A DNA stretch of 50,218 nucleotides from Bordetella parapertussis (GTDB lineage Bacteria; Pseudomonadota; Gammaproteobacteria; Burkholderiales; SG8-41), in NCBI GenBank assembly GCA_945906935.1, contig CAMDSO010000015.1, positions 1-50,218 of the forward strand, given 5' to 3'. This document shows positions 43,081 through 50,218 of the stretch, piece by piece. Each line of letters opens with the position of its first letter. Within the stretch, counting starts at the first letter, position 1. The notes beneath the pieces are model-generated. The model did no database searches, had not been told where the DNA came from, and saw only the letters and a list, made by a program, of their open reading frames with translations. The position numbers and the translations under genes were made by a program.

Positions 43081-44322
43081 CTACAAAGCCACCATGCCCA
43101 TCCAAAACATCAATTTATTACCGACCTCGAAATCGTATTTCCGCACGAAGGTCAGCTTGCCATCGCTGCCGATGCGAAACACGCTCAATCCCGCCGCGAT
43201 GGTACGCACCGCATTGCCATCCCTGACATCGACCGGCAGGTTGTGTTGCGCCACCAGCATGCGGCCGCTGGGATCGATGTGAAAAGTGCGCGGATGAATA
43301 GCCTGCGTCTCAATGTTCTGTATCTGCGTGTGTTCACCGGTGCGCTGATCGATCGAATAAACAACGATGCTGTTTTCGCCGCCCTTATAAACTTTGCGCC
43401 CCTCGAAATCCACCATATCCTGAGAGCGGTTTGAGCCGTACAGGAAGCGCCCATTCGGATGCACATGCACGGTGCTCGCGGCCTGCCGCGAACGGATGTT
43501 GTTCGGCTCTGCCAGCGTCTCTGTTGAATACACCACTGCAGCAAGTGGTTTGCCGCCCTGCATGCGATGCATATGCATCTTGTTCTGCGTTTCAATCGAA
43601 ACATACATCCACGGCTTGGTCGGATGAAAATCCAGATGGCGCGGGCCATATTCACGTCCACCGTTGGGCGCAATCTCCGACTGATTCGACAACACGCCGT
43701 TCTTGTAATCGAACATCTTCAATCCGCCCGGGTCCTCGGCTTTTTGCGGCGTGACTTCATTGCCACGGGTGACCAGTATCACGTGCCGGTTGTCGGGCGT
43801 GACACGCACCTGGTGTGCAAAGATACCGGCGTCCATCGGCGCCTGCTTGACCTCCGCACCTGGCGTGAAATCCGGGTTGATCCGATAGATCCGCAACGCG
43901 CTGGGATTATTAAAGGCCACCAGCAGGTGCTGCGAGGGAATGTCGGTAGTCATATGAATCGGGCGGGTCGGCAGCCTGATCGGCTCTCCATGCAGGCTCA
44001 GGGCGCCACTCGCCGGGTCGATGCGATACGCCGACACATGATGATCGGTTCCCGCTGCACCGTAGCCCGAGGCGCTGCTGCTGGTAGCGATATAAAGATA
44101 TTTTCTCGACACATGTGGCCAGCAGTACTGCACGCCAGCGGGCAGACTCACCGATTCGCGCCTAACCAATGCGGCGTTGGCGACGTCAACATCGAAATGC
44201 ATCAACTCTTCACCGATGTTTGCGTACAGCGCAACCTTGCGCGGACGCGCCTGCGCATGGGCAAAGCCGGCAACAACCACGCTACCGGCAACGAGTGACA
44301 AAAATGTTCTGCGACTGGTCAT
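43081..44322 (-). CDS. Exported lactonase-type beta-propeller protein
   Basis: 413 residues; AAGGAGG 5 nt before the ATG. TAT-like N-terminus (TSRRTFLSLVAGSVVVAGFAHAQ). The mature part repeats the Pgl/YVTN-type pattern: RIDPASGALSLHG, HQVRVTPDNRHVILVTRGN, GPRHLDFHPTKPWMYVSIE, STVHVHPNGRFLYGSNRS, RTFHIDPSGRMLVAQHN. Seven-bladed propeller related to 6-phosphogluconolactonase; in the periplasm it is more likely a hydrolase or binding protein of unknown substrate. Convergent with the molybdenum hydroxylase operon, divergent from a Bug gene. Confidence 0.85.
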   Translation of the reverse strand: MTSRRTFLSLVAGSVVVAGFAHAQARPRKVALYANIGEELMHFDVDVANAALVRRESVSLPAGVQYCWPHVSRKYLYIATSSSASGYGAAGTDHHVSAYRIDPASGALSLHGEPIRLPTRPIHMTTDIPSQHLLVAFNNPSALRIYRINPDFTPGAEVKQAPMDAGIFAHQVRVTPDNRHVILVTRGNEVTPQKAEDPGGLKMFDYKNGVLSNQSEIAPNGGREYGPRHLDFHPTKPWMYVSIETQNKMHMHRMQGGKPLAAVVYSTETLAEPNNIRSRQAASTVHVHPNGRFLYGSNRSQDMVDFEGRKVYKGGENSIVVYSIDQRTGEHTQIQNIETQAIHPRTFHIDPSGRMLVAQHNLPVDVRDGNAVRTIAAGLSVFRIGSDGKLTFVRKYDFEVGNKLMFWMGMVAL

Positions 44323-44551
44323 GGAGGCCTCCTTATGCTGAATAGATAATTATTATTGTCGTTACACTGGTTGTAACAATACGGGAAACGCTTGAATCTA
44401 ACATTAATTAGCCGGTCTTCGCGGGGAATAAAACTGATATCCCCGGTTGAACCGGCAGAGCGCCAGACGGCACGGGGCGATCCTATTGAGAACGGTCGTG
44501 GCGCTGCGATACAGGCTAATATTTGCCGTCGACTCATCGGCAAGGACATCC

Positions 44552-45568
44552 ATGCGTTACAAAAAAAGCGCCGCGCACAGACATCATCAGCTGCCTGCCT
44601 TTGCTTGGCTCCTCGCATTGCTGAGTTACGGACTACATTCCGTACACGCATGCGCCGCCGGTTTGGTCGCCGCTACCGATTACCCTCTGCGCCCCCTGCG
44701 CATGCTGGTGCCTTTCCCTGCAGGCGGCGGCGCCGACATTACCGCGCGCATTGTTGCCGAGAAACTGTCTGAGACGCTGCGAACACAAATCATTGTCGAC
44801 AACCGCGCCGGTGCTGGCGGCAATGTGGCGGGAGTGCTTGCCGCCAGAGCGCCAGCCGATGGATACACCCTCTACACCATCACCGCCTCAACCGCAGTCA
44901 ACGCAGCGCTCTACGCTCAACTTGGTTATGACCTGATGCGCGATTTTTCACCGGTCATCCAGATTTCCACACTGCCCTATACGCTGGCCGTGCAGAGCTC
45001 ATCACCACTGATCGGCGTCAAAGAACTGCTTGCGCAAGCGCGACTGCAACCCGGCACCATCAGCTACGGCTCCAACGGACTCGGCGGACTGAGCCATGTG
45101 GCCGGTGAACTGCTGGCGGCACGGTCGAATACCAAGCTGTTGCACGTTCCGTACAAAGGGGGGGCACAAGCCTTGACCGATGTCATTTCCGGTCAAATCA
45201 ACATGCTGTTTGCAACGCCCTTGCTATCGTTGCCGCACGTGCGCAGCGGCCGTATCCGTGTGCTGGCGGTGACCACCGCAAAGCGCACCCCATCGCTGCC
45301 GGATGTGCCGAGCATCGCTGAATCAGGCGTCCCCGGCTATGCGGTATCTTCATGGAACGGCATCCTGGTGCCCAAGGCGACGCCGGCGGCAATCATCACA
45401 AAACTCAATATAACCACCGCACTCGTGCTTGATACCGAACGTGCCCGCCTGTCGAAGGATGGTTCGGAGGTCAGCAGCGGCACACCCGCGGAGTTTGGCG
45501 CCCTCATACGCGCAGATATCGAGCAATGGAAAAAACTGGCGGTTCACATCGGACTGCCGCCACAGTAA
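44552..45568 (+). CDS. Bug/TctC-type periplasmic binding protein
   Basis: 338 residues from ATG 44552 (AAGGA 5 nt upstream). The N-terminal region is long (about 1-38), with a basic lead RYKKSAAHRHH before the hydrophobic signal core. Family marks: YPLRPLRMLVPFPAGGGADITAR, IIVDNRAGAGGNVAG, LLHVPYKGGAQALTDVISGQIN, LPDVPSIAESGVPGYAVSSWNG, EFGALIRADIEQWKKLAVHIG. Divergent from the lactonase-like gene. Open frames of the following helicase gene overlap its 3' end, but that gene's likely start is 60 bp downstream. Confidence 0.92.
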   Translation: MRYKKSAAHRHHQLPAFAWLLALLSYGLHSVHACAAGLVAATDYPLRPLRMLVPFPAGGGADITARIVAEKLSETLRTQIIVDNRAGAGGNVAGVLAARAPADGYTLYTITASTAVNAALYAQLGYDLMRDFSPVIQISTLPYTLAVQSSSPLIGVKELLAQARLQPGTISYGSNGLGGLSHVAGELLAARSNTKLLHVPYKGGAQALTDVISGQINMLFATPLLSLPHVRSGRIRVLAVTTAKRTPSLPDVPSIAESGVPGYAVSSWNGILVPKATPAAIITKLNITTALVLDTERARLSKDGSEVSSGTPAEFGALIRADIEQWKKLAVHIGLPPQ

Positions 45569-45627
45569 TTTATTTTCCCGCTGGTTCACGCGAGCAGCGC
45601 CGCCGATGGCACAATTACCGGCTGTCC

Positions 45628-48600
45628 ATGTCGCCAGGAATGCTAATTTTCCCGCGGCTTAATGCTTGTTTGGGGTGGGAACCGTCATTGAATCCAAACC
45701 TGTGGTTTAAACCGCAATCACTGCTGGCACTGACCGATGCCGGCACCTGGTCGCGCGGACTGATGCTGTTTCGTCACCAGAAAGTCCTCAGCCTGAAGAT
45801 CCAGCCGACGGGGAAAGACTGGGTGTTGCTCGGCAATGTGCAGGGCAGCCAGCCCATGCCCTACGAGGTTGCGGTCGATTTATCCTTTTCCGCCGACGGC
45901 ATTGTGTACAACTGGAACAGCGATTGCGAATGCCCGGTCGGCAGTCAATGCAAACACGCCATCGGCCTGATGCTGGAAGCGGCACACCGCGGCATAGAGG
46001 ATATTGAGGCGGACTTCCAAAGCAGCCGCCCTGCCGCGCCCACCCCCGAACAGATCGAAGCCGAGCGCCTCGCCACCGAGGCGCGGCTGGAGTCGATGGC
46101 ACAGGCGGCGGCCGAACGCGAACTGCTGGGATGGCTGGCGGACATGGATCGCGCCAACGGGTTCGACAACGGGCCGGGCAATCTCACCTCCTCCGCGAAC
46201 CGTTTGCAAAAACCAATCGAGCGGGCTGAACAATATCTGTATTTGTTGTCGCTGGCCGATACCGCAGCAAAACCACGCCTGCATATTTCTGTGGTGACTT
46301 CGTATCGCAAGGCCAACGGCGGCTGGGCCAAACCGCGGCCGCTGCGCCGCGATCCCTATCGGATGCCCTCGCTGCTGGAGCGGGCGACACCAGAGGATCG
46401 CGAGGTTTTGCAGTTGCTCTCCGGCATGATCGAAGTTTCACACTACCGGGGCTTTTCCTACGACCCTCGTTTCACGAGCGCCGTCCAGGGACGCAGCGGC
46501 TTGATCGCATTAGAACTGGCAGCCGGTACCGGCAGGCTGTTTATGAACAACAACGCCGATGCCCCCGGACAGGAGATGCAATGGGGCCAGGCGCTGGAAC
46601 CACGCTGGGCATGGCAGGAAGTGGAGCCCACACCGAACAAGGTGGCTGGCTGGGCCTTGCGCGCCGAAGCGCCGCAGGCAGGCGTCACCGTCTGCTACAA
46701 CCAGCCGCCGCTGTATATCGATGTCGTGCGCGGCGAATGTGGATGCTTGCAGGCGGCAGGCATTCCCGCCGCCCAGCTCGACATCCTGCTCAAAGGCCCA
46801 GTCATCAAAAAAGCCGTGCTGCAAAAACATCAGCTCGGGCTGATGCAGCGTCTGGGGGGGCTACCGGCACCACCCGGTCTGAAACCGGTGACCACGGTTC
46901 AGGGGGTGACGCCTAAAGCCTGCCTGCACCTTTCAGCGGTGGCGGCAGCCGACCAAGCGCATATGGGGCTGGTGCAAGCGCGCTTGCGCTTTGACTATCA
47001 AGGCCATCGCGGCTGGTGGACGGGCCGCGGCGGCATCATCGCCATCGACACCGAAGCCGGCACCACACTGTTGCATCGTGATGTCGAAGCTGAACTCGAC
47101 GCCATTACGCGCCTGTCGAGTTTGGGGCTGCACGTCATTGGTCAGGGCCTGTTCGGCATTCCGGCCGATCAATCGCAGCAACTCTGGCTGCGCTGGGCCG
47201 ACGACGGATTCACCGTGCTCCGCGAAGCCGGTTTCGTTATCACTCATGACACGGTCTTTGAGCACTGGATCCAACGCGCGGAAACACTCAGCGTGCAACT
47301 GCAGGCGCAGGATGGCGATGAGGCGACCTCACCGTGGTTTAATCTATCGCTGGGCATGGAAATCAACGGCGAGCGGCATAACATTCTGCCCTGCCTGCCC
47401 GGACTGATTGCACAAGCCGCCGCCAGTCCGCTCGACCCCACCACCGGCCAGCCTCGCATGCCGCCCTATGTTTATCTGCACGCGCCCGATGGCAGCGGCT
47501 TCATCCGTCTGCCAACCGAGGCGATCAAACCGTGGATGGCCGCACTACTGGAACTGGTCGGCGATCGCGAGCATCAGTTCAGCGGTGACAGTCTCAAGCT
47601 GTCGCGCCTCGATGCGCTACGCGCCAGCGCTGCACTCGGTGCCGGCGCGGTGTGGGAAGGCGCGCAATCATTGCGCGCGATGCTGCATCAACTGGGGGGA
47701 CGCGAAGCCCTCGCCGAAGTGCCGGTCCCGGCCAGCGTGAAAGCCAGCCTGCGGCCGTATCAGCAACAAGGCGTGAACTGGCTGCAATTTTTGCGTCAAT
47801 ACAATCTCGGCGGCATCCTCGCTGATGACATGGGCCTCGGCAAAACCCTGCAAACCCTGGTGCACATCCAGGTCGAAAAAGACGCCGGCCGTCTGGACCG
47901 CCCCGCCCTCATCATCGCGCCGGTCAGCCTGATGGGAAACTGGCAACGCGAAGCGGCACGCTTTTGTCCGCAACTGCGCACACTCGTACTGCATGGCAAA
48001 GAGCGGCACGGCCTGGCCGATCACATCAATGCCCACGACGTGATCATCGCCCCCTATTCCTTGTTGCAACGCGACCGTGAACTCTGGCTGGAAACGCAGT
48101 GGCACCTCGTTGTCCTCGACGAAGCGCAGAACATCAAGAATGCCAGCACCCACGCTGCGCAGGTCGTCAGCCAACTGCAAACCCGCCAACGTCTGTGTCT
48201 GTCGGGCACACCGATGGAAAACCATCTGGGCGAAATCTGGAGTCTTTTTCACTTCCTGATGCCGGGCTTTCTGGGCAGCCAAAAACGCTTCGCCACCTTG
48301 TTCAGAACGCCCATCGAGAAACAGGGCAACCTCGAACGCATGGATCAACTGCGCGCACGCGTCACGCCCTTTATGCTGCGGCGGACCAAGGCGGTGGTCG
48401 CCGTCGAGTTACCGCCGAAAGTAGAAACCGTGATGCGCGTCGAGTTGTCCGGCAAGCAGGCCGACCTCTACGAAACCATCCGTCTCGGCATGGAAAAAAC
48501 CGTGCGTGATGCGCTCAACACGCGCGGCCTCGCCAAATCGCAGATCACCATCCTCGACGCCTTGCTCAAACTGCGCCAGGTCTGCTGCGACCCGCAACTC

Positions 48601-49155
48601 TTGCCGCTGGCAAGTGCGAAAAAAATCCACCACTCGGCCAAGCTCGAACAACTGATGGAGATGCTGCCCGAGATGCTGGCCGAAGGTCGCCGCATCCTCT
48701 TGTTTTCGCAGTTCACCAGCATGCTCACACTGATCGAAGCCGAGCTCGAACAGCGCGGCTTACCATGGGTCAAATTGACCGGACAAAGCCAGAAGCGCGA
48801 CGAATTAATCGAGCGCTTTACCAGCGGCGCGGTACCGCTATTCTTGATCAGCCTGAAAGCCGGCGGCACCGGGCTTAACCTGCCGCAGGCCGATACCGTC
48901 ATTCACTATGATCCGTGGTGGAATCCGGCGGTTGAACGGCAGGCTACCGATCGCGCCCATCGCATCGGCCAGACGGCAAGCGTGTGGGTGGTGAAACTGG
49001 TCGCCCAGGGCACCATCGAAGAACGCATCCTCGCTCTGCAGGAACGCAAGGCGGCGCTGGCCGACAGCATGTACAGCGGTGCTGCTGGTCGCAAGCAACC
49101 GCTGTTTACCGAAAGTGATCTGGCGGAATTGCTCAAGCCGCTGTCGGAGGAATGA
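45628..49155 (+). CDS. SWIM zinc finger, SNF2-family helicase
   Basis: 1175 residues from ATG 45628; TTG 45688 (GGTGGGA upstream) is an equally plausible start. A SWIM zinc finger CEC..CKH (100-110) is followed by a long linker region (about 200-650), then the SNF2 engine: motif I ADDMGLGKT (732-740), Ia LIIAPVSLMGNW, II DEAQ (831-834), III LSGTPMEN, IV RILLFSQFTSML, V LKAGGTGLNL and VI ERQATDRAHRIGQT. All ATPase motifs are intact. Bacterial RapA-like/SWIM-SNF2 proteins remodel nucleoprotein complexes; this one has no nuclease or methylase neighbour, so a defence role is not indicated. Confidence 0.92.
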   Translation: MSPGMLIFPRLNACLGWEPSLNPNLWFKPQSLLALTDAGTWSRGLMLFRHQKVLSLKIQPTGKDWVLLGNVQGSQPMPYEVAVDLSFSADGIVYNWNSDCECPVGSQCKHAIGLMLEAAHRGIEDIEADFQSSRPAAPTPEQIEAERLATEARLESMAQAAAERELLGWLADMDRANGFDNGPGNLTSSANRLQKPIERAEQYLYLLSLADTAAKPRLHISVVTSYRKANGGWAKPRPLRRDPYRMPSLLERATPEDREVLQLLSGMIEVSHYRGFSYDPRFTSAVQGRSGLIALELAAGTGRLFMNNNADAPGQEMQWGQALEPRWAWQEVEPTPNKVAGWALRAEAPQAGVTVCYNQPPLYIDVVRGECGCLQAAGIPAAQLDILLKGPVIKKAVLQKHQLGLMQRLGGLPAPPGLKPVTTVQGVTPKACLHLSAVAAADQAHMGLVQARLRFDYQGHRGWWTGRGGIIAIDTEAGTTLLHRDVEAELDAITRLSSLGLHVIGQGLFGIPADQSQQLWLRWADDGFTVLREAGFVITHDTVFEHWIQRAETLSVQLQAQDGDEATSPWFNLSLGMEINGERHNILPCLPGLIAQAAASPLDPTTGQPRMPPYVYLHAPDGSGFIRLPTEAIKPWMAALLELVGDREHQFSGDSLKLSRLDALRASAALGAGAVWEGAQSLRAMLHQLGGREALAEVPVPASVKASLRPYQQQGVNWLQFLRQYNLGGILADDMGLGKTLQTLVHIQVEKDAGRLDRPALIIAPVSLMGNWQREAARFCPQLRTLVLHGKERHGLADHINAHDVIIAPYSLLQRDRELWLETQWHLVVLDEAQNIKNASTHAAQVVSQLQTRQRLCLSGTPMENHLGEIWSLFHFLMPGFLGSQKRFATLFRTPIEKQGNLERMDQLRARVTPFMLRRTKAVVAVELPPKVETVMRVELSGKQADLYETIRLGMEKTVRDALNTRGLAKSQITILDALLKLRQVCCDPQLLPLASAKKIHHSAKLEQLMEMLPEMLAEGRRILLFSQFTSMLTLIEAELEQRGLPWVKLTGQSQKRDELIERFTSGAVPLFLISLKAGGTGLNLPQADTVIHYDPWWNPAVERQATDRAHRIGQTASVWVVKLVAQGTIEERILALQERKAALADSMYSGAAGRKQPLFTESDLAELLKPLSEE

Positions 49156-49395
49156 GCGGCGCCCCGCTCTGCGGAACAAATCTTCGGGGCTTAGAACAAC
49201 TGCAATCGGCTGCAATCGGACATCCCCCCGGCACCCACATCACGCCGCTGGAACGGCAAAATTGAGTTTGCGCAGACCGTCAGCTACACTTGCCCCCGTC
49301 CATAACAACAGACTCCAACTGGCGCAACGCGACGCGCCGGCCAGCAGTCGTATCCCGGCAGGCGCCCTCGTGGCATCTGCATCATTGGAATGTCC

Positions 49396-50218
49396 ATGCA
49401 ACGCTGCCTCCGTCTCCGTCTCTTTGTCTATCTCTGCGTCTGCGGCCTCGCCGCGCCTTTTTTATTTGCCATTCAAGCCAACGCGGCAATGTCGCTGTCG
49501 TCAGCCGCACCTTATCCCAACCGGCCGGTGCGAGTGGTGGTGCCAGTCGCTCCGGCCGGTGGCACCGATATCATTGCGCGTATCGTCATCAATGCCTTGT
49601 CGGAAAAGCTGGCGACCAATTTCATCATCGACAACCGTGCCGGTGCGGGCGGACTGCTGGGCAGTGATATCGTCGCCAAGGCACCCGCCGATGGCTATAC
49701 GCTGCTCTTCACCTACGCTGCACACACCATATTGCCGTTCATTTATCGCACAGTGCCCTACAACGTGCACAAGGATTTCAGCGCGATCACGCTGGCCGGC
49801 TCGCAACCGTTGGTGGTTGCCGTTAACGCATCACTCAATATCAATTCAATCGAAGCGCTGATCAAAGCGGCGCGCGCGCGGCCCGATGGCTTTAACGTGG
49901 CCTGGCCCACCCCTAGTGGTTCCGGCGCCCTGGCCGCCGAAGTGTTCAAGCGCGTCACCGATACGCGCATGGTCTCCGTCCCATTCAAGGGCGGCAGTCC
50001 GGCGATGACAGCGCTGGCCGGCGGTGAAGTGCAACTAATCTTCACCACCCTGCCCTCGGTGCTGCCCTTCCTGCACAGCGGCAAAGTGAAAATACTGGCG
50101 ACCACGGGAACACGCCGCGATCCACATCTTCCCGAGTTGCCCACGCTTGCAGAGTCCGGGGTACGCGATATGAACACATCGCCGTGGCAAGGGCTGATGG
50201 CACCGGCCGGCACGCCTG
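49396..50218 (+). CDS. Bug/TctC-type binding protein (3' end outside window)
   Basis: 274 residues visible; the frame runs off the right edge. Start ATG 49396, with 49390 as the alternative. Long signal peptide (about 1-31, VYLCVCGLAAPFLFAIQANA). Family marks: YPNRPVRVVVPVAPAGGTDIIAR, FIIDNRAGAGGLLGSD, MVSVPFKGGSPAMTALAGGEVQ, LPELPTLAESGVRDMNTSPWQG. The coding DNA for the signal peptide (49409-49450) is built of CGTCTC/TCTGCG-like units, recalling the tandem repeats elsewhere in the window. About 60 residues should follow outside the window. Confidence 0.9.
   Translation, partial: MQRCLRLRLFVYLCVCGLAAPFLFAIQANAAMSLSSAAPYPNRPVRVVVPVAPAGGTDIIARIVINALSEKLATNFIIDNRAGAGGLLGSDIVAKAPADGYTLLFTYAAHTILPFIYRTVPYNVHKDFSAITLAGSQPLVVAVNASLNINSIEALIKAARARPDGFNVAWPTPSGSGALAAEVFKRVTDTRMVSVPFKGGSPAMTALAGGEVQLIFTTLPSVLPFLHSGKVKILATTGTRRDPHLPELPTLAESGVRDMNTSPWQGLMAPAGTP

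Noticed and set aside
45628-49155. SNF2 helicase as part of a DISARM-like or other defence system
   Set aside because: No methylase, nuclease, PLD or DUF1998-type partner is adjacent; neighbours are Bug genes.

Overview
The window looks like chromosomal DNA of a GC-rich, free-living betaproteobacterium, most likely Burkholderiales-like. Evidence: six tripartite-tricarboxylate-type (Bug/TctC) periplasmic binding proteins scattered as single genes, many TAT and Sec exported oxidoreductases, MmgE/PrpD, amidohydrolase and acyl-CoA dehydrogenase genes, an RlmF rRNA methylase and a SWIM/SNF2 helicase. I found no rRNA, tRNA, CRISPR array or intact insertion sequence.

Layout. 1-2.1 kb: three exported proteins (FlgP-like fragment, FlgT-like, LysM/FimV-like) that suggest a flagellum or pole-associated cluster. 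2.4-2.9 kb: a structured leader, a small Gly/Ser/Ala-rich protein and a clean terminator. 3.0-4.5 kb: a 55-residue membrane protein, a truncated serine recombinase, the first copy of a ~205 bp direct repeat, and a TPR-like protein. 5.3-7.7 kb: membrane-anchored alpha-carbonic anhydrase, MerR-like regulator, a hypothetical. 7.9-12.2 kb: a signalling cluster on the minus strand (two receiver proteins, a degenerate kinase-like protein, an excisionase-HTH/receiver fusion, a sensor kinase). 12.4-17 kb: membrane SAM methyltransferase, acyl-CoA dehydrogenase, and a Bug plus amidohydrolase pair. 17.5-22.8 kb: a five-gene plus-strand operon (c-heme/beta-propeller protein, two small membrane proteins, a secreted carboxypeptidase-regulatory-like protein, amidohydrolase). 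22.8-35 kb: MmgE/PrpD, three Bug genes, MFS transporter, RlmF, a selenocysteine-containing UGSC-type protein, M48 lipoprotein, alpha/beta hydrolase, GlcG-like protein. 35.2-39.3 kb: ferric iron ABC transporter behind a Fur box. 39.6-43.1 kb: second copy of the direct repeat, then a molybdenum hydroxylase (IorA/IorB-like) with its cytochrome c. 43-50.2 kb: lactonase-like propeller, Bug, SNF2 helicase, and a Bug gene cut by the window edge.

The strongest non-routine observation is the minus-strand gene at 28247-29959. An in-frame UGA sits exactly where the UGSC selenoprotein family carries selenocysteine, reading U-G-A-C, and is followed 17 nt later by a 7 bp hairpin with G in its loop, as a bacterial SECIS needs. 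Read normally, the gene looks like two unrelated ORFs. Other items worth a second look are the heme/propeller operon (a possible periplasm-to-membrane electron-transfer module), a set of related 11-bp tandem repeats in three promoter regions, a 9-bp periodic array behind rlmF, and the direct repeat that brackets 36 kb beside a recombinase remnant.

Functionally the middle of the window reads as scavenging metabolism: solute capture by orphan Bug receptors, each next to a hydrolase, lyase-like or dehydrogenase gene, with periplasmic redox enzymes and iron uptake supplying cofactors.
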